Positions 1-6,574 of a stretch of 41,328 nucleotides of DNA are shown in pieces. The DNA is taken from positions 1 to 41,328 of IMG/VR virus record IMGVR_UViG_3300042455_001689, one strand, 5' to 3'. The stretch's first letter is position 1. Each line of letters opens with the position of its first letter. Below the pieces are notes generated by a model, which made no database searches, was not told where the DNA came from, and saw only the letters and a list, made by a program, of their open reading frames with translations. The stretch comes from a virus. A program made the position numbers and the translations under genes.

Positions 1-127
1 GCCGCTGAGGACATTTCATCGGCGATCCTGTCCGGGTCGAAACTAACATCGGTTCGGATTTCCTGGGCAAAATCATCGATCATTACCGCCAGCTTTCGAC
101 GCCTGGACCATTTCGCCACCTCTTCGG
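1..127. repeat. Terminal direct repeat, copy 1 (copy 2 at 41202-41328)
   Basis: Bases 1-127 are identical to 41202-41328. The repeat lies inside the dnaB reading frame, and joining the ends over it restores one uninterrupted 434-codon frame. A 127-base overlap is what a de Bruijn assembler run with k=127 leaves on a closed circle, so I read it as an assembly overlap and not as a biological terminal repeat. It implies a circular map of 41,201 bp, meaning either a circular or a circularly permuted virion genome, or replicating circles or concatemers in the sample. Confidence 0.95.
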
Positions 128-431
128 CGTAGTATCGAACATGGTGCGGAACTGCCGTACGAATCATTTCAGCGAACTTGGCAGGGCCTCCAATCGCGTC
201 AACGGCCTTGACCTTCTGCAACTCCTGGCAAATGTTTGCAAGCTCTAGCGGTACGCCCATCGAGCTTAGAACCTGGATTGCCGAGAACACCTTGCCAAAG
301 CCATCGGAAAAAAAGTCCCTTGCCGCGACGACTTCGCAAGCCTCGTAGATCGAAGCCGGCTTGACCAGCAAGCCGCCGACCAGGAATTCCTCATCGCGGA
401 GGGTCATTTCGATTTGCTTATCGATGCTCAT
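1..431 (-). CDS. dnaB: Replicative DNA helicase DnaB, N-terminal part (cut by window edge)
   Basis: Starts at ATG 431-429 and runs off the left edge after residue 143; the rest is at 40328-41328, giving 434 aa in total. This part holds the all-helical DnaB N-terminal domain (residues about 5-110, with DEEFLVGGLL and a GGPAKFAEMI stretch before the linker), which in DnaB proteins makes the trimer-of-dimers collar and contacts primase or loader. The start overlaps the stop of the upstream replication gene (ATGA), so the two are translationally coupled. The family call is secure. The split is caused only by where the circle was opened. Confidence 0.95.
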   Translation of the reverse strand, partial: MSIDKQIEMTLRDEEFLVGGLLVKPASIYEACEVVAARDFFSDGFGKVFSAIQVLSSMGVPLELANICQELQKVKAVDAIGGPAKFAEMIRTAVPHHVRYYAEEVAKWSRRRKLAVMIDDFAQEIRTDVSFDPDRIADEMSSA

Positions 432-1204
432 GAGTACCTCGGGCAATTTGCGTAAGGGTCAGGTCGCTTAGGGGCTTGGTTCGGTTGGAACAATGGCAAG
501 CCCTTGTTGTTGTTCTGCGCCCGTTCGAGCCAAGCAAAGAGGAATCGATGCATCCCCTTTTCGGTTTTGCGTTTGGCTGGGTTGTCTTTGAGCCACTGGC
601 CCGCAAGCCGCAATTGGGCATCCAGGTCCATTATCGGGAAGGTCGCTTGCCATTCGTGGATCTTGGCTACTGTCGGCCTCCAAAGGTTTCCGTTCGAGAG
701 GGTGAAACCGTGATCGGCCAACGGCATCGAGTCACCTTGTGGCTCGGTGCAAATAGATGGTCCTTGGTCCCTTCCTTGGTCCTCTCCTTGATCCTTAGAT
801 CCCCCGACGATAGTTCGCGGGGGTTCGTCGAGCCCTCTCGAATCCTCGCGAATGTTCGCGAATGCTCTCGAATCCGGCTCGGGTATCTTGGATTTGCTGG
901 GTTTATCGATCTTTTGGTGGTTGTGCCAGTTGAGAATAGCAAGGTAGCTATCCTTACTCTCGGACTGATACCGCAGTATACATTTTTCTGATTCCAGTTC
1001 GTCTAGCCAACCGTCGATCTTCTTTCCCGCGTCGATGTCATACGGGAAAAGAAGACTCGCGAGCATTCGCGAATTACCTCGAAGCCTCCCCGAATCGTCG
1101 GCAATGGTCCAAAGCAGGATGAAACAAAGCCTAGCTTCGCGGCTCACTCTGCCCATGCTTTCGCTCTGAGGAAACTCAGGCTTGATCGTCCTGATTCTAG
1201 CCAT
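428..1204 (-). CDS. DnaT/DnaD-like phage replication protein (initiator or helicase-loader type)
   Basis: 258 aa. I chose the internal ATG at 1204 (MARIRTIKPEF), because the longer frame from 1327 runs through a structured leader. The N-terminal 100 residues match the winged-helix domain common in phage replication proteins (IRTIKPEF; LLWTIADDSGRLRG; LFPYD). A polar linker with three DQG repeats follows. The C-terminal PAKRKTEKGMHRFLFAWLERAQ segment is the usual DnaT-like tail. The gene overlaps dnaB by 4 nt, so it probably recruits or loads that helicase at the origin. The linker DNA carries tandem 10-bp and 12-bp repeats that look like an origin. Loader and origin-binding roles are inferred from family and position. 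Confidence 0.85.
   Translation of the reverse strand: MARIRTIKPEFPQSESMGRVSREARLCFILLWTIADDSGRLRGNSRMLASLLFPYDIDAGKKIDGWLDELESEKCILRYQSESKDSYLAILNWHNHQKIDKPSKSKIPEPDSRAFANIREDSRGLDEPPRTIVGGSKDQGEDQGRDQGPSICTEPQGDSMPLADHGFTLSNGNLWRPTVAKIHEWQATFPIMDLDAQLRLAGQWLKDNPAKRKTEKGMHRFLFAWLERAQNNNKGLPLFQPNQAPKRPDPYANCPRYS
761..875. repeat. Tandem 12-bp and 10-bp repeats inside the replication gene: putative replication origin
   Basis: Three 12-bp units (761-772, 773-784, 785-796; consensus TCCTTGGTCCYT) are followed 39 bp later by four abutting 10-bp units at 836-845, 846-855, 856-865 and 866-875, consensus TCKCGAATSN. A 10-bp period does not fit codons, so selection at the DNA level is likely. These units lie in the non-conserved linker of the protein. 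Iterons inside the initiator gene are the arrangement of lambda O and its origin. A second, looser set of 10-bp units is at 1057-1096. The origin function is inferred. Confidence 0.55.
1057..1096. repeat. Second cluster of four 10-bp iteron-like units
   Basis: Units at 1057-1066, 1067-1076, 1077-1086 and 1087-1096 share the CTCGAA/TCGCGAA/CCGAATC core of the 836-875 units and keep the 10-bp spacing. They encode the conserved DSGRLRGNSRML part of the protein, so amino-acid constraint may explain some of the similarity. The cluster starts 221 bp from the first one. Confidence 0.35.
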
Positions 1205-1226
1205 GATTGGAACCTGTGTTGAAAAA

Positions 1227-1319
1227 TCCCCCGACGGCATACGGTTGCAAGCCCTGGCGCGAGTACGCACCAAAAGATACCGTCGGGGGAATTGTTTCTT
1301 TTTCGTCGGGCTTGCAACC
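1227..1319 (-). promoter_or_regulatory. Leader RNA with interleaved inverted repeats (pseudoknot candidate) before the replication gene
   Basis: In the 161-nt leader two perfect inverted repeats interleave. An 11-bp pair joins 1227-1237 and 1280-1290; a 12-bp pair joins 1243-1254 and 1308-1319. Read on the minus strand the order is b, a, b', a', an H-type pseudoknot. The first loop is 17 nt and A-rich, the middle segment 25 nt and the last loop 5 nt. The 3' stem ends 22 nt before the ATG at 1204. A 7-nt match next to the first strand could also pair with the last one, so the stems may compete. Translational or attenuation control is plausible but inferred. Confidence 0.55.
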
Positions 1320-1365
1320 TGACGCAATCATTTTAACCATTGTTGAATCCTTGGGAATACGTTGC

Positions 1366-1617
1366 CTACGGAAGATTAGGGGGCATCTTCTCACTGTCCG
1401 CGCTCGACTCCCTCCACTCGGCAAGGTCGTTATTCAGGTAGTCGAGCATATCGCTGATGGTCATGCATTTTTCCGCTGCGTCAATCGCCATCGAAAAGCC
1501 GTGAACAAAGCCCCTTCGATAGCTGCGTTCCGATGCCTCGGCAGCATCGCCCCATTTAGGTAAATCACCTACCGAAATCGGCCTAATCTGATCGCTGTCT
1601 GTTTTTTGCTTGCTCAT
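1366..1617 (-). CDS. Small hypothetical protein
   Basis: 83 aa from ATG 1617 (MSKQKTDSDQ). GAGGG lies 7 nt upstream. An adjacent ATG at 1620 is the alternative. The protein is soluble and mostly helical, with a central RGFVHGFSMAIDAAEKC helix and an acidic C-terminal half, and has no signal or membrane segment. I do not recognise a family. It sits between a FTPGPW-type gene and the leader of the replication gene, in a run of small early genes with similar leaders. The upstream sequence has the TGGTTTTAAC leader element seen before several neighbours. Confidence 0.65.
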   Translation of the reverse strand: MSKQKTDSDQIRPISVGDLPKWGDAAEASERSYRRGFVHGFSMAIDAAEKCMTISDMLDYLNNDLAEWRESSADSEKMPPNLP

Positions 1618-1652
1618 CATTTCACCCTCAGTTAAAACCATTGAACAATAAT

Positions 1653-1937
1653 CTAGCCGCCGTGTTTTTCGAGTAGCTCATGGGCCTCTGTGAAAGCCCG
1701 TTCCGCTTCGTCGAGCGTGAGCCAACTTTGGTCGATGTGCGAATACTCAAGCACCTTCCGCAGCACCTCAAGCAACCTTGGAGCGTCGGCCGTTAGTTCG
1801 GCGTTGGCTTCTTCGTTCGCCTCATTCCAAAGCGCAAGCGAAGCTATGTATTGGTCGCCTGCTTTGATCCTGAAAATTCCGCAGTCTTTGTGCTGTTCAG
1901 CCACCCACGGCCCCGGAGTAAATTTTGATTCTGCCAT
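1653..1937 (-). CDS. Conserved phage protein of the FTPGPW type
   Basis: 94 aa from ATG 1937, with AAAGGAAAC as ribosome-binding site; the longer frame from 1967 was rejected. The N-terminal FTPGPWVAEQ, the central EEANAELTADAPRLLEVLRKVLEY helix and the charged C-terminus are hallmarks of a very widespread small phage protein. Its function is, as far as I know, unestablished. The residue pattern suggests a small beta-rich N-terminus followed by two helices. It stands among other small early genes and carries no membrane or metal-binding motif. Confidence 0.8.
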   Translation of the reverse strand: MAESKFTPGPWVAEQHKDCGIFRIKAGDQYIASLALWNEANEEANAELTADAPRLLEVLRKVLEYSHIDQSWLTLDEAERAFTEAHELLEKHGG

Positions 1938-1953
1938 TATGTTTCCTTTCGAG

Positions 1954-2247
1954 TTAAACCGCCCCACTCGGAGCGTAGCTTGGGTTGATTAGTTCAGGCT
2001 TGATTTCTTCTATCCACACCGATCTGTTTGTGATCGGAATCTGACACCCCTCTGGGACCGGCTCGAAGCTTTGCGATTCCATGCGGATCCAAAAACATCC
2101 CGAAGGATGATCGAAGAACACCCCTGCAACTTTTGCGTCTGCCGGGCATTCCGAAGCGGATACCCTAAACACCTTTCCGTCGCACCGAAGCAAGCTAGCC
2201 ACGGTATCCTCTGAAATCTTGAAAATCATAAATCGCCTGTCGTTCAT
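1954..2247 (-). CDS. Small hypothetical protein
   Basis: 97 aa from ATG 2247 (MNDRRFMIFKISE), with GGAG about 9 nt upstream; the upstream in-frame start at 2286 has no ribosome-binding site. It contains three cysteines and alternating beta-type segments (GKVFRVSASE, AGVFFDHPSGCFWIRMES). No known domain is recognised. Its 3' end carries a copy of a repeated element (CGCCCCAC-CGGAGCGTA, about 1961-1978) also found in the next intergenic gap near 2278-2295. Confidence 0.65.
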   Translation of the reverse strand: MNDRRFMIFKISEDTVASLLRCDGKVFRVSASECPADAKVAGVFFDHPSGCFWIRMESQSFEPVPEGCQIPITNRSVWIEEIKPELINPSYAPSGAV

Positions 2248-2308
2248 TTTCCGCACTCCAATTAAAACCACCGGACACCGCCCCACACGGAGCGTAAAAG
2301 AGCCGCCC

Positions 2309-2674
2309 CTAGCGAATACCGCCGGGTATCAATTCGTCTGCGATACTGTAAAGCTCGTTAAACAAAACGCCGATAGCTGCCGCATCTTGAGCCGAACAAA
2401 AATGGATCATGCAATCATCCTGAATATCGAAGTGCCAATTTGAGCACCCGTCCCATTTAATCGAGCCATGCAAAAACCGCTCGGCTTTCGACAGGTCGTC
2501 CGTTGGGTCTGGCCTCGATCCGCTCGGCAAACTCCATAGGGTAGTCGGTTCGCTCGAAAGGATCTCGAACACCTCGAATTCGCAATAGTGCTCAAACGGC
2601 TTGCATGCGATCGTAAACACCGCCTCCCCTCTAGCCGCAACAGTCCTCAGAATCTTTTCGTTTGCGTCGCTCAT
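2309..2674 (-). CDS. Hypothetical protein
   Basis: 121 aa from ATG 2674 (MSDANEKILR), with AAAGGCG at the usual distance; the upstream ATG at 2695 would use no such site. The protein is acidic in the middle (PDPTDDLSKAERFLHG) and has several aromatic and cysteine residues (KWDGCSNWHFDIQDDCMIHFCSAQD). No family is recognised. Upstream lies the structured non-coding region 2696-2893, so this is the first gene after that RNA. Confidence 0.65.
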   Translation of the reverse strand: MSDANEKILRTVAARGEAVFTIACKPFEHYCEFEVFEILSSEPTTLWSLPSGSRPDPTDDLSKAERFLHGSIKWDGCSNWHFDIQDDCMIHFCSAQDAAAIGVLFNELYSIADELIPGGIR

Positions 2675-2695
2675 TATTCGCCTTTCAAAAGCCAT

Positions 2696-2893
2696 TGGAA
2701 CAAAACTTAAAAGAGCCGCCCGCCGATTAGAACAGACGGCCCTGGGGCAAGCGGATGGAGACTAGTCCACGCTTGCCGACGGTCGATTAGGCTTTCGTGA
2801 ACCCGGCTCGTACCGCGCACCAGTCCGTTTGGCTGGACTCTTGCTAGTCTAGATAGCAAGCACCTTTGCCGAGGGGGACCAGCCTCTTTGGGG
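2696..2893 (-). ncRNA. Structured intergenic RNA candidate sharing a 17-nt core with 9431-9557
   Basis: A 198-nt protein-free gap between the methyltransferase and a small gene. On the minus strand it holds several perfect hairpins: 7 bp with a 7-nt loop (about 2843-2863), 8 bp closing 2753-2791 with a 4-bp inner stem, and GGCTGG/CCAGCC enclosing the first hairpin. The 17-nt core at 2806-2822 (TGGTGCGCGGTACGAGC on the minus strand) recurs exactly at 9492-9508. In both places it is followed by a small hairpin and TA(A)TCGACCG. Sharing both sequence and flanking architecture suggests one RNA family. Its function is unknown. Confidence 0.55.
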
Positions 2894-4294
2894 TCAAAAC
2901 AAACTCAACTGCCTTGGCTTTTCAGCCTCGGCGGAAATTCTAGCCCGAGCGATCTCGATGTATTCGGCCTCGCGTTCAATGCCGATGAACCGAAAGCCTT
3001 CTGCCATCGCCGCTTTTCCGGTCGATCCTGAGCCCATAAAGGGGTCTAGGACGATACCTTTTGGCGGTGTGATAAGTCGGCATAGGTAACGCATTAAGTC
3101 GGTAGGCTTAACCGTTGGATGGGGGTTGCGGGCTAGACGGTCGCCGCCTCCGCTAGCAGTTTCTGGATGGTCCGATGAAATTATCCCGCTGCCAAGAATC
3201 CGCTTAGTTCGCTCCTCAAGTTCCCCGCACCCTTCGTCCCGGTCGTCGCGGCTGGCTTTAGCACAATAGAAAAATCGTGCTGCGCTGCCGGTGTCTTTTA
3301 CTCCCCCGACTATCCGCTGCTTCTCTGCCTGCGAATGCCCGCCACCGCTGAATATCGACTTATCGCCTCCCTCGCGCCTTGCCCCCACAACGCCTGCCAC
3401 CTCAGGAAACAACGCCAACACCTCCTCGCTGTTGTCGTGGATGAAGTTAGCAGGGAATCGGCCCGATGCCGGTGCGGTGTATTCAGTGCGTATGCTATTC
3501 AAGCCGGAAAAAATCTCCTGCCCTACGTTGCCGCCTGGACCTTTCGGGTAGTGCCAAGCCGGTTCGCCATTTTCAGTCGCAATCCTGCACCCATCAATGT
3601 TCAACCCGCCCGTTCCGTGTTCGAGTACGTTGGCTGCGATGGTTCCGATAGGTGGCTTGCGGGCTAGCGTGATCGGCTCTAGTGCAGGCTTGAGGGCGGT
3701 GCCCCATCCTTCCCATTGCTTAGCGGCTTCGGTAGCGGGGGCGGTAAGGCTGTATTCCATGCGCAAGCTTGGAGATCCAGGAGCAAATTTTCCACATCTA
3801 TCCGTCTTTCCTTGCTTTAGATCGGCTTCTACATTTCTGCGAATGTCTTTTACGATCCTTGTGTTTACCACCTCCCGCTCTGCCCCTGCCGCCTTGTCTA
3901 TAGCCTTCGATACGTCGAGACTCTTCGGAAACCCCGAGCCATAAACCCAGGCGATCATATCGCGGATCTCAAAGCCTGCGAACCTCAGGGACATTGCCAT
4001 CCAGTCCTGCGTCCGAGTCCCGGCAAACGCTAGTAGATGCCCACCGGGTTTCAGCACCCTAAAAACCTCCTTCCAGATAATAGGCTGCGGGACAAACGCA
4101 TCCCATTTTTTGCCCATGAAGCCGCTCCCCTCAACCTCAAAATAACCTTGCGATACCCAAGCCGCCATTACCTTAACCGGGTCAGGCTCTTTACCTAGCC
4201 CATAAGGCGGATCCGTAACGATCGCATCGACCGAGCAATCAGCAAGGGTCTTAAGTACGTCGAGGCAATCGCCGTGGTGTAGTTCGAATTTCAT
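2894..4294 (-). CDS. DNA methyltransferase, beta class (DPPY), with a C-terminal clamp-binding motif
   Basis: 466 aa from ATG 4294 (MKFELHHGDC), with AAAGGC as ribosome-binding site. Catalytic motif IV, DPPYGLG, is at residues 28-34 and the SAM-binding motif DPFMGSGSTG at about 417-426. This order is that of beta-class amino-methyltransferases, and DPPY favours N6-adenine. A long target-recognition region separates them. No restriction partner is adjacent, so it is most likely an orphan enzyme that protects phage DNA. The last residues, QLSLF, match the bacterial sliding-clamp binding consensus. The recognition sequence cannot be read. Confidence 0.92.
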   Translation of the reverse strand: MKFELHHGDCLDVLKTLADCSVDAIVTDPPYGLGKEPDPVKVMAAWVSQGYFEVEGSGFMGKKWDAFVPQPIIWKEVFRVLKPGGHLLAFAGTRTQDWMAMSLRFAGFEIRDMIAWVYGSGFPKSLDVSKAIDKAAGAEREVVNTRIVKDIRRNVEADLKQGKTDRCGKFAPGSPSLRMEYSLTAPATEAAKQWEGWGTALKPALEPITLARKPPIGTIAANVLEHGTGGLNIDGCRIATENGEPAWHYPKGPGGNVGQEIFSGLNSIRTEYTAPASGRFPANFIHDNSEEVLALFPEVAGVVGARREGGDKSIFSGGGHSQAEKQRIVGGVKDTGSAARFFYCAKASRDDRDEGCGELEERTKRILGSGIISSDHPETASGGGDRLARNPHPTVKPTDLMRYLCRLITPPKGIVLDPFMGSGSTGKAAMAEGFRFIGIEREAEYIEIARARISAEAEKPRQLSLF

Positions 4295-4309
4295 CGAGTA
4301 GCCTTTCAA

Positions 4310-4474
4310 TCACTTCCACCTGGCCGAAACGATTTCGACTAGCAAAAAAACCAGCAACGTAAATACTGCGCCCAATAAAAGCGTCACGACAAATTCGCCG
4401 CTCAACTTGTCAATCTTCCGCTCGATCCGGTCGAGTTGGCTTTCGTCGGAGTCAGGGGGTTGGTAGGGGTTCAT
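4310..4474 (-). CDS. Small single-span membrane protein
   Basis: 54 aa from ATG 4474, with AAAGGC about 8 nt upstream. A charged N-terminus with a short helix (SQLDRIERKIDKLSG) is followed by one hydrophobic span (residues about 28-48, FVVTLLLGAVFTLLVFLLVEI) and a short basic tail. No family is recognised. It lies between a hypothetical gene and the methyltransferase in the same direction with small gaps. Confidence 0.7.
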   Translation of the reverse strand: MNPYQPPDSDESQLDRIERKIDKLSGEFVVTLLLGAVFTLLVFLLVEIVSARWK

Positions 4475-4500
4475 TTATTGATGCCTTTCCGATAGTCAAA

Positions 4501-4878
4501 TTAGAATGCATGCTTAAATACGCCTTTAGCGTGTCCGATGCAGTCCCATAGCAACCACACGATAAAGTTTGCAGGGTCTTTGGATGCAAGCACGCCTTTG
4601 ACAGGGTGCATTCGGCCAGACTTCAAAACCTTGCCCTTTACGCGAATCGTTAGCATTTCCGAAGCCCCTGGTTCGTTCCGGCTTCTTATTTGAAATGTAG
4701 CCTTGCATCCCGCTAGATGCCTGCCAAGACGATTGACGGCCTCGCAAAAATGCTTGTTAATTTCATCGAACGATTCAGACGACCGCGTTTGGGCGGCCTC
4801 TTTGTCGTCGCAATACTTAATGAACTCAGCGGTAGCTCGCTCTAACTCAACCTCGCGTTTTGTTTTTTTGGCTTTCAT
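4501..4878 (-). CDS. Hypothetical protein
   Basis: 125 aa from ATG 4878, preceded by GGAAAGG. The N-terminus is strongly basic and helical (MKAKKTKREVELERATAEF). The middle has a beta-type stretch (CKATFQIRSRNEPGASEMLTIRVKGKV) and the end is hydrophobic-aromatic (FIVWLLWDCIG). No known domain is recognised. It follows the thermonuclease-like gene immediately (stop 4879, start 4878) and so is probably co-translated with it. Confidence 0.65.
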   Translation of the reverse strand: MKAKKTKREVELERATAEFIKYCDDKEAAQTRSSESFDEINKHFCEAVNRLGRHLAGCKATFQIRSRNEPGASEMLTIRVKGKVLKSGRMHPVKGVLASKDPANFIVWLLWDCIGHAKGVFKHAF

Positions 4879-5256
4879 TTACCAATACCTTTCCTTTGCG
4901 TGACCTCTGACAATCATTCGAGCATTGATCGACTCCACGGCAAGTGTTTTCGGCGGTAGGTTCGCCCGAAGGTCGCCAAGGTCGCTGTACAGCACCGCCA
5001 AAAACCGCCCGTACTTATCCCGCTTAGCCTTGGTCTTTTGCTGTAGCGTCTCAACATAGATCGCCTCAAGGGGTTGCAGTACCTCCCATAGCCACGCCTT
5101 AGCCTCCTTGCCCTCAGCGGTATTCATCTCCGGTGCATCGACGCCGTAGAGCCGAAATCGCTCTTTGCGTAACGTATCGAATCCCAGGTCGATAATCAGG
5201 TCCACGGTATCGCCATCGACGACGCGGATCAGTTCGGCTTTGTAGATGTAGATCAA
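4879..5256 (-). CDS. Thermonuclease (staphylococcal nuclease-like) protein
   Basis: 125 aa. I chose TTG 5256, which overlaps the stop of the gene before it (TTGA) and has GGAGGGG five bases upstream; longer frames would read through the neighbour. The SNase fold motifs are present: VVDGDT (12-17), RLYGVDAPE (35-43, with the catalytic Arg35, Asp40 and Glu43 equivalents) and DKYGR (80-84, the second catalytic Arg). There is no signal peptide, so it would act inside the cell. Ca-dependent cleavage of DNA or RNA is the family activity. The likely role, host DNA breakdown or repair, is inferred. Confidence 0.85.
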   Translation of the reverse strand: MIYIYKAELIRVVDGDTVDLIIDLGFDTLRKERFRLYGVDAPEMNTAEGKEAKAWLWEVLQPLEAIYVETLQQKTKAKRDKYGRFLAVLYSDLGDLRANLPPKTLAVESINARMIVRGHAKERYW

Positions 5257-5621
5257 GATAGCCCCTCCCCTTCCGTGACTTCGCGATCGATTTCGATGAG
5301 GGCAAACCGAGCGTGCTCGCCCCCCGCCAAAGCCGATTCTTTCGACCAATGTAAAGCGTGCTGGCCGTCCACGTAAACATTAATCCACGCCTGCACCCGC
5401 ACCGTTTTCTTCGGCGGTGGGGCTAGGTTGTGTCCGTGGCCGCTCTCTGCGTACATATACCGCCCGTTAGCGTGCCAACCTGTAGAGACCATGATGCCGC
5501 GTTGGCCTCTTACCCTGCCTGAGTACCGAAAGTCCTCTTGGTCTTCGTTGATCGCGTCGATAAATGCCTCATGGCCGCCGATCAACTTAACCGGCCCAAT
5601 TTCCCATTTTGGGTTAGTCAC
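5253..5621 (-). CDS. Hypothetical phage protein
   Basis: 122 aa from GTG 5621, overlapping the end of the MazG gene by 8 nt. It has a beta-rich, glycine- and aromatic-rich body (GIMVSTGWHANGRYMYAESGHGHNLAPPP, then VRVQAWINVYVDG). Its C-terminus, EVTEGEGLS, is encoded by the ribosome-binding site of the next gene. I do not recognise the family. It belongs to a tight chain of overlapping small genes from 7.4 to 4.9 kb. Confidence 0.65.
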   Translation of the reverse strand: MTNPKWEIGPVKLIGGHEAFIDAINEDQEDFRYSGRVRGQRGIMVSTGWHANGRYMYAESGHGHNLAPPPKKTVRVQAWINVYVDGQHALHWSKESALAGGEHARFALIEIDREVTEGEGLS

Positions 5622-5919
5622 TTTGCACCCCCTTCACAAACACCCCGTCGACCATCTTGCCCTTGCGATCCTTGATTTGCTCCCAGGCGATTTCCCGGCA
5701 TTCGTCGATGTCGATGCCCAATTGGTGGCACATTACGCACAAGACGACTTGGATATCGCCGATAGCGTCTTTGGTTTCCTCGATGTTATTTTCGTGCAAG
5801 GCGAACGCTAGCTCTTCGGTTTCCTCGATCAGTTTTCGCACCTGCTTAAAGGCCGTCGACCCCTCGATCAAATTGCGATCCGCCGCCCATTGCTTGATCC
5901 GTTCTTTCCAGTCGCTCAT
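5614..5919 (-). CDS. MazG-like nucleotide pyrophosphohydrolase
   Basis: 101 aa from ATG 5919. It has the single-domain all-helical MazG pattern: EETEE (32-36) and EETKDAIGD (47-55) supply the acidic residues that bind Mg. The family hydrolyses NTPs or dNTPs to the monophosphate. In phages it is thought to alter nucleotide pools or reduce the host (p)ppGpp response. The start overlaps the previous stop (ATGA) and its 3' end overlaps the next start, so translation is coupled in this run. Confidence 0.88.
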   Translation of the reverse strand: MSDWKERIKQWAADRNLIEGSTAFKQVRKLIEETEELAFALHENNIEETKDAIGDIQVVLCVMCHQLGIDIDECREIAWEQIKDRKGKMVDGVFVKGVQSD

Positions 5920-6350
5920 GATTGCTCTCCTTCGTTTTCTTGTTTCGTAAAAGTCAACACAGCCCTAGTCTCTTCTTTGGCCTCGACGAAATACGCATCT
6001 TCAATCCACTCAACAGACTCGGGCTCGCCATGCTTTCCGCCGCCGTACCAATAGGTCCAGCCGACCCACTTGTCGCCGAACTTCCTTGCGACGGACTTGT
6101 ATTCGTAGTGACGCGAATACATGCCTTGAAAGCCGGTCTCGTGAGTGTAGGACCCGCGAAGCTCTGCCTCGGCTTCCGATACCTCATCGTCTAGCCCGTG
6201 ATCTTCGATTGCCTCGAATGCTGCGTCGATTTTCTCTTGCGTGTCGAATGGGCCTTCGAGGACTAGATTTGTATCGCCGTCGTCCTTAATCCACTCCGCG
6301 ACCTGATCCAATATTGCCGATTTCAAAATCTGCTCTGCTGTCATGCTCAC
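5916..6350 (-). CDS. Acidic hypothetical protein
   Basis: 144 aa from GTG 6350, with GGGGAG five bases before it; an ATG two codons later is an alternative. The protein is acidic with a helical N-terminal half (ILKSAILDQVAEWIKDDGD, QEKIDAAFEAIEDHG) and an aromatic, glycine-rich second half (VGWTYWYGGGKHGEPESVEWIEDAYFVEA). No domain is recognised. It ends in NEGEQS, which is the translated ribosome-binding site of the next gene. Confidence 0.65.
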   Translation of the reverse strand: MSMTAEQILKSAILDQVAEWIKDDGDTNLVLEGPFDTQEKIDAAFEAIEDHGLDDEVSEAEAELRGSYTHETGFQGMYSRHYEYKSVARKFGDKWVGWTYWYGGGKHGEPESVEWIEDAYFVEAKEETRAVLTFTKQENEGEQS

Positions 6351-6574
6351 GACTGCTCCCCTTCGTTAGTTGCCACCAAATCTAATTCGCTTTTCGGTTT
6401 GCCGCCGTAATACGTCCCGTCCGAGTGCCAGACCTCCACTTGCCAGTCTCCTGGATGCTCTCTGTGTGGCCCACCTGGCCGCAAGCAGACCTCGCCTCGC
6501 CAGCCTATTGTGTCACGCACAACATTCCGCACATGATGCCCGCCCGCTGTTGTTGGTTTCCATTGCTCGATCAT
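6347..6574 (-). CDS. Small KPxTxGG...DLV domain protein, paralogue 1
   Basis: 75 aa from ATG 6574. It shares a pattern with 11584-12021 and 39700-39927: WKPTTAGGHHVRNV near the start, a W-rich middle, a DG-Y-GG turn, then SELDLV at the end. Such small beta domains are widespread in phages, usually as proteins of unknown function. The gene overlaps both neighbours by 4 nt, and its C-terminal NEGEQS again encodes the next ribosome-binding site. Confidence 0.7.
   Translation of the reverse strand: MIEQWKPTTAGGHHVRNVVRDTIGWRGEVCLRPGGPHREHPGDWQVEVWHSDGTYYGGKPKSELDLVATNEGEQS

Noticed and set aside
476-991. Plus-strand open frames such as 476-991, 13319-13792, 18483-19019 and 37934-38788
   Set aside because: All lie opposite well-supported minus-strand genes, with poor ribosome-binding sites and no recognisable domains. 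No plus-strand gene was supported.
1205-1327. N-terminal extension of the replication protein to 1327
   Set aside because: It would code through the structured leader; the ATG at 1204 begins the conserved MARIRTIKPEF.
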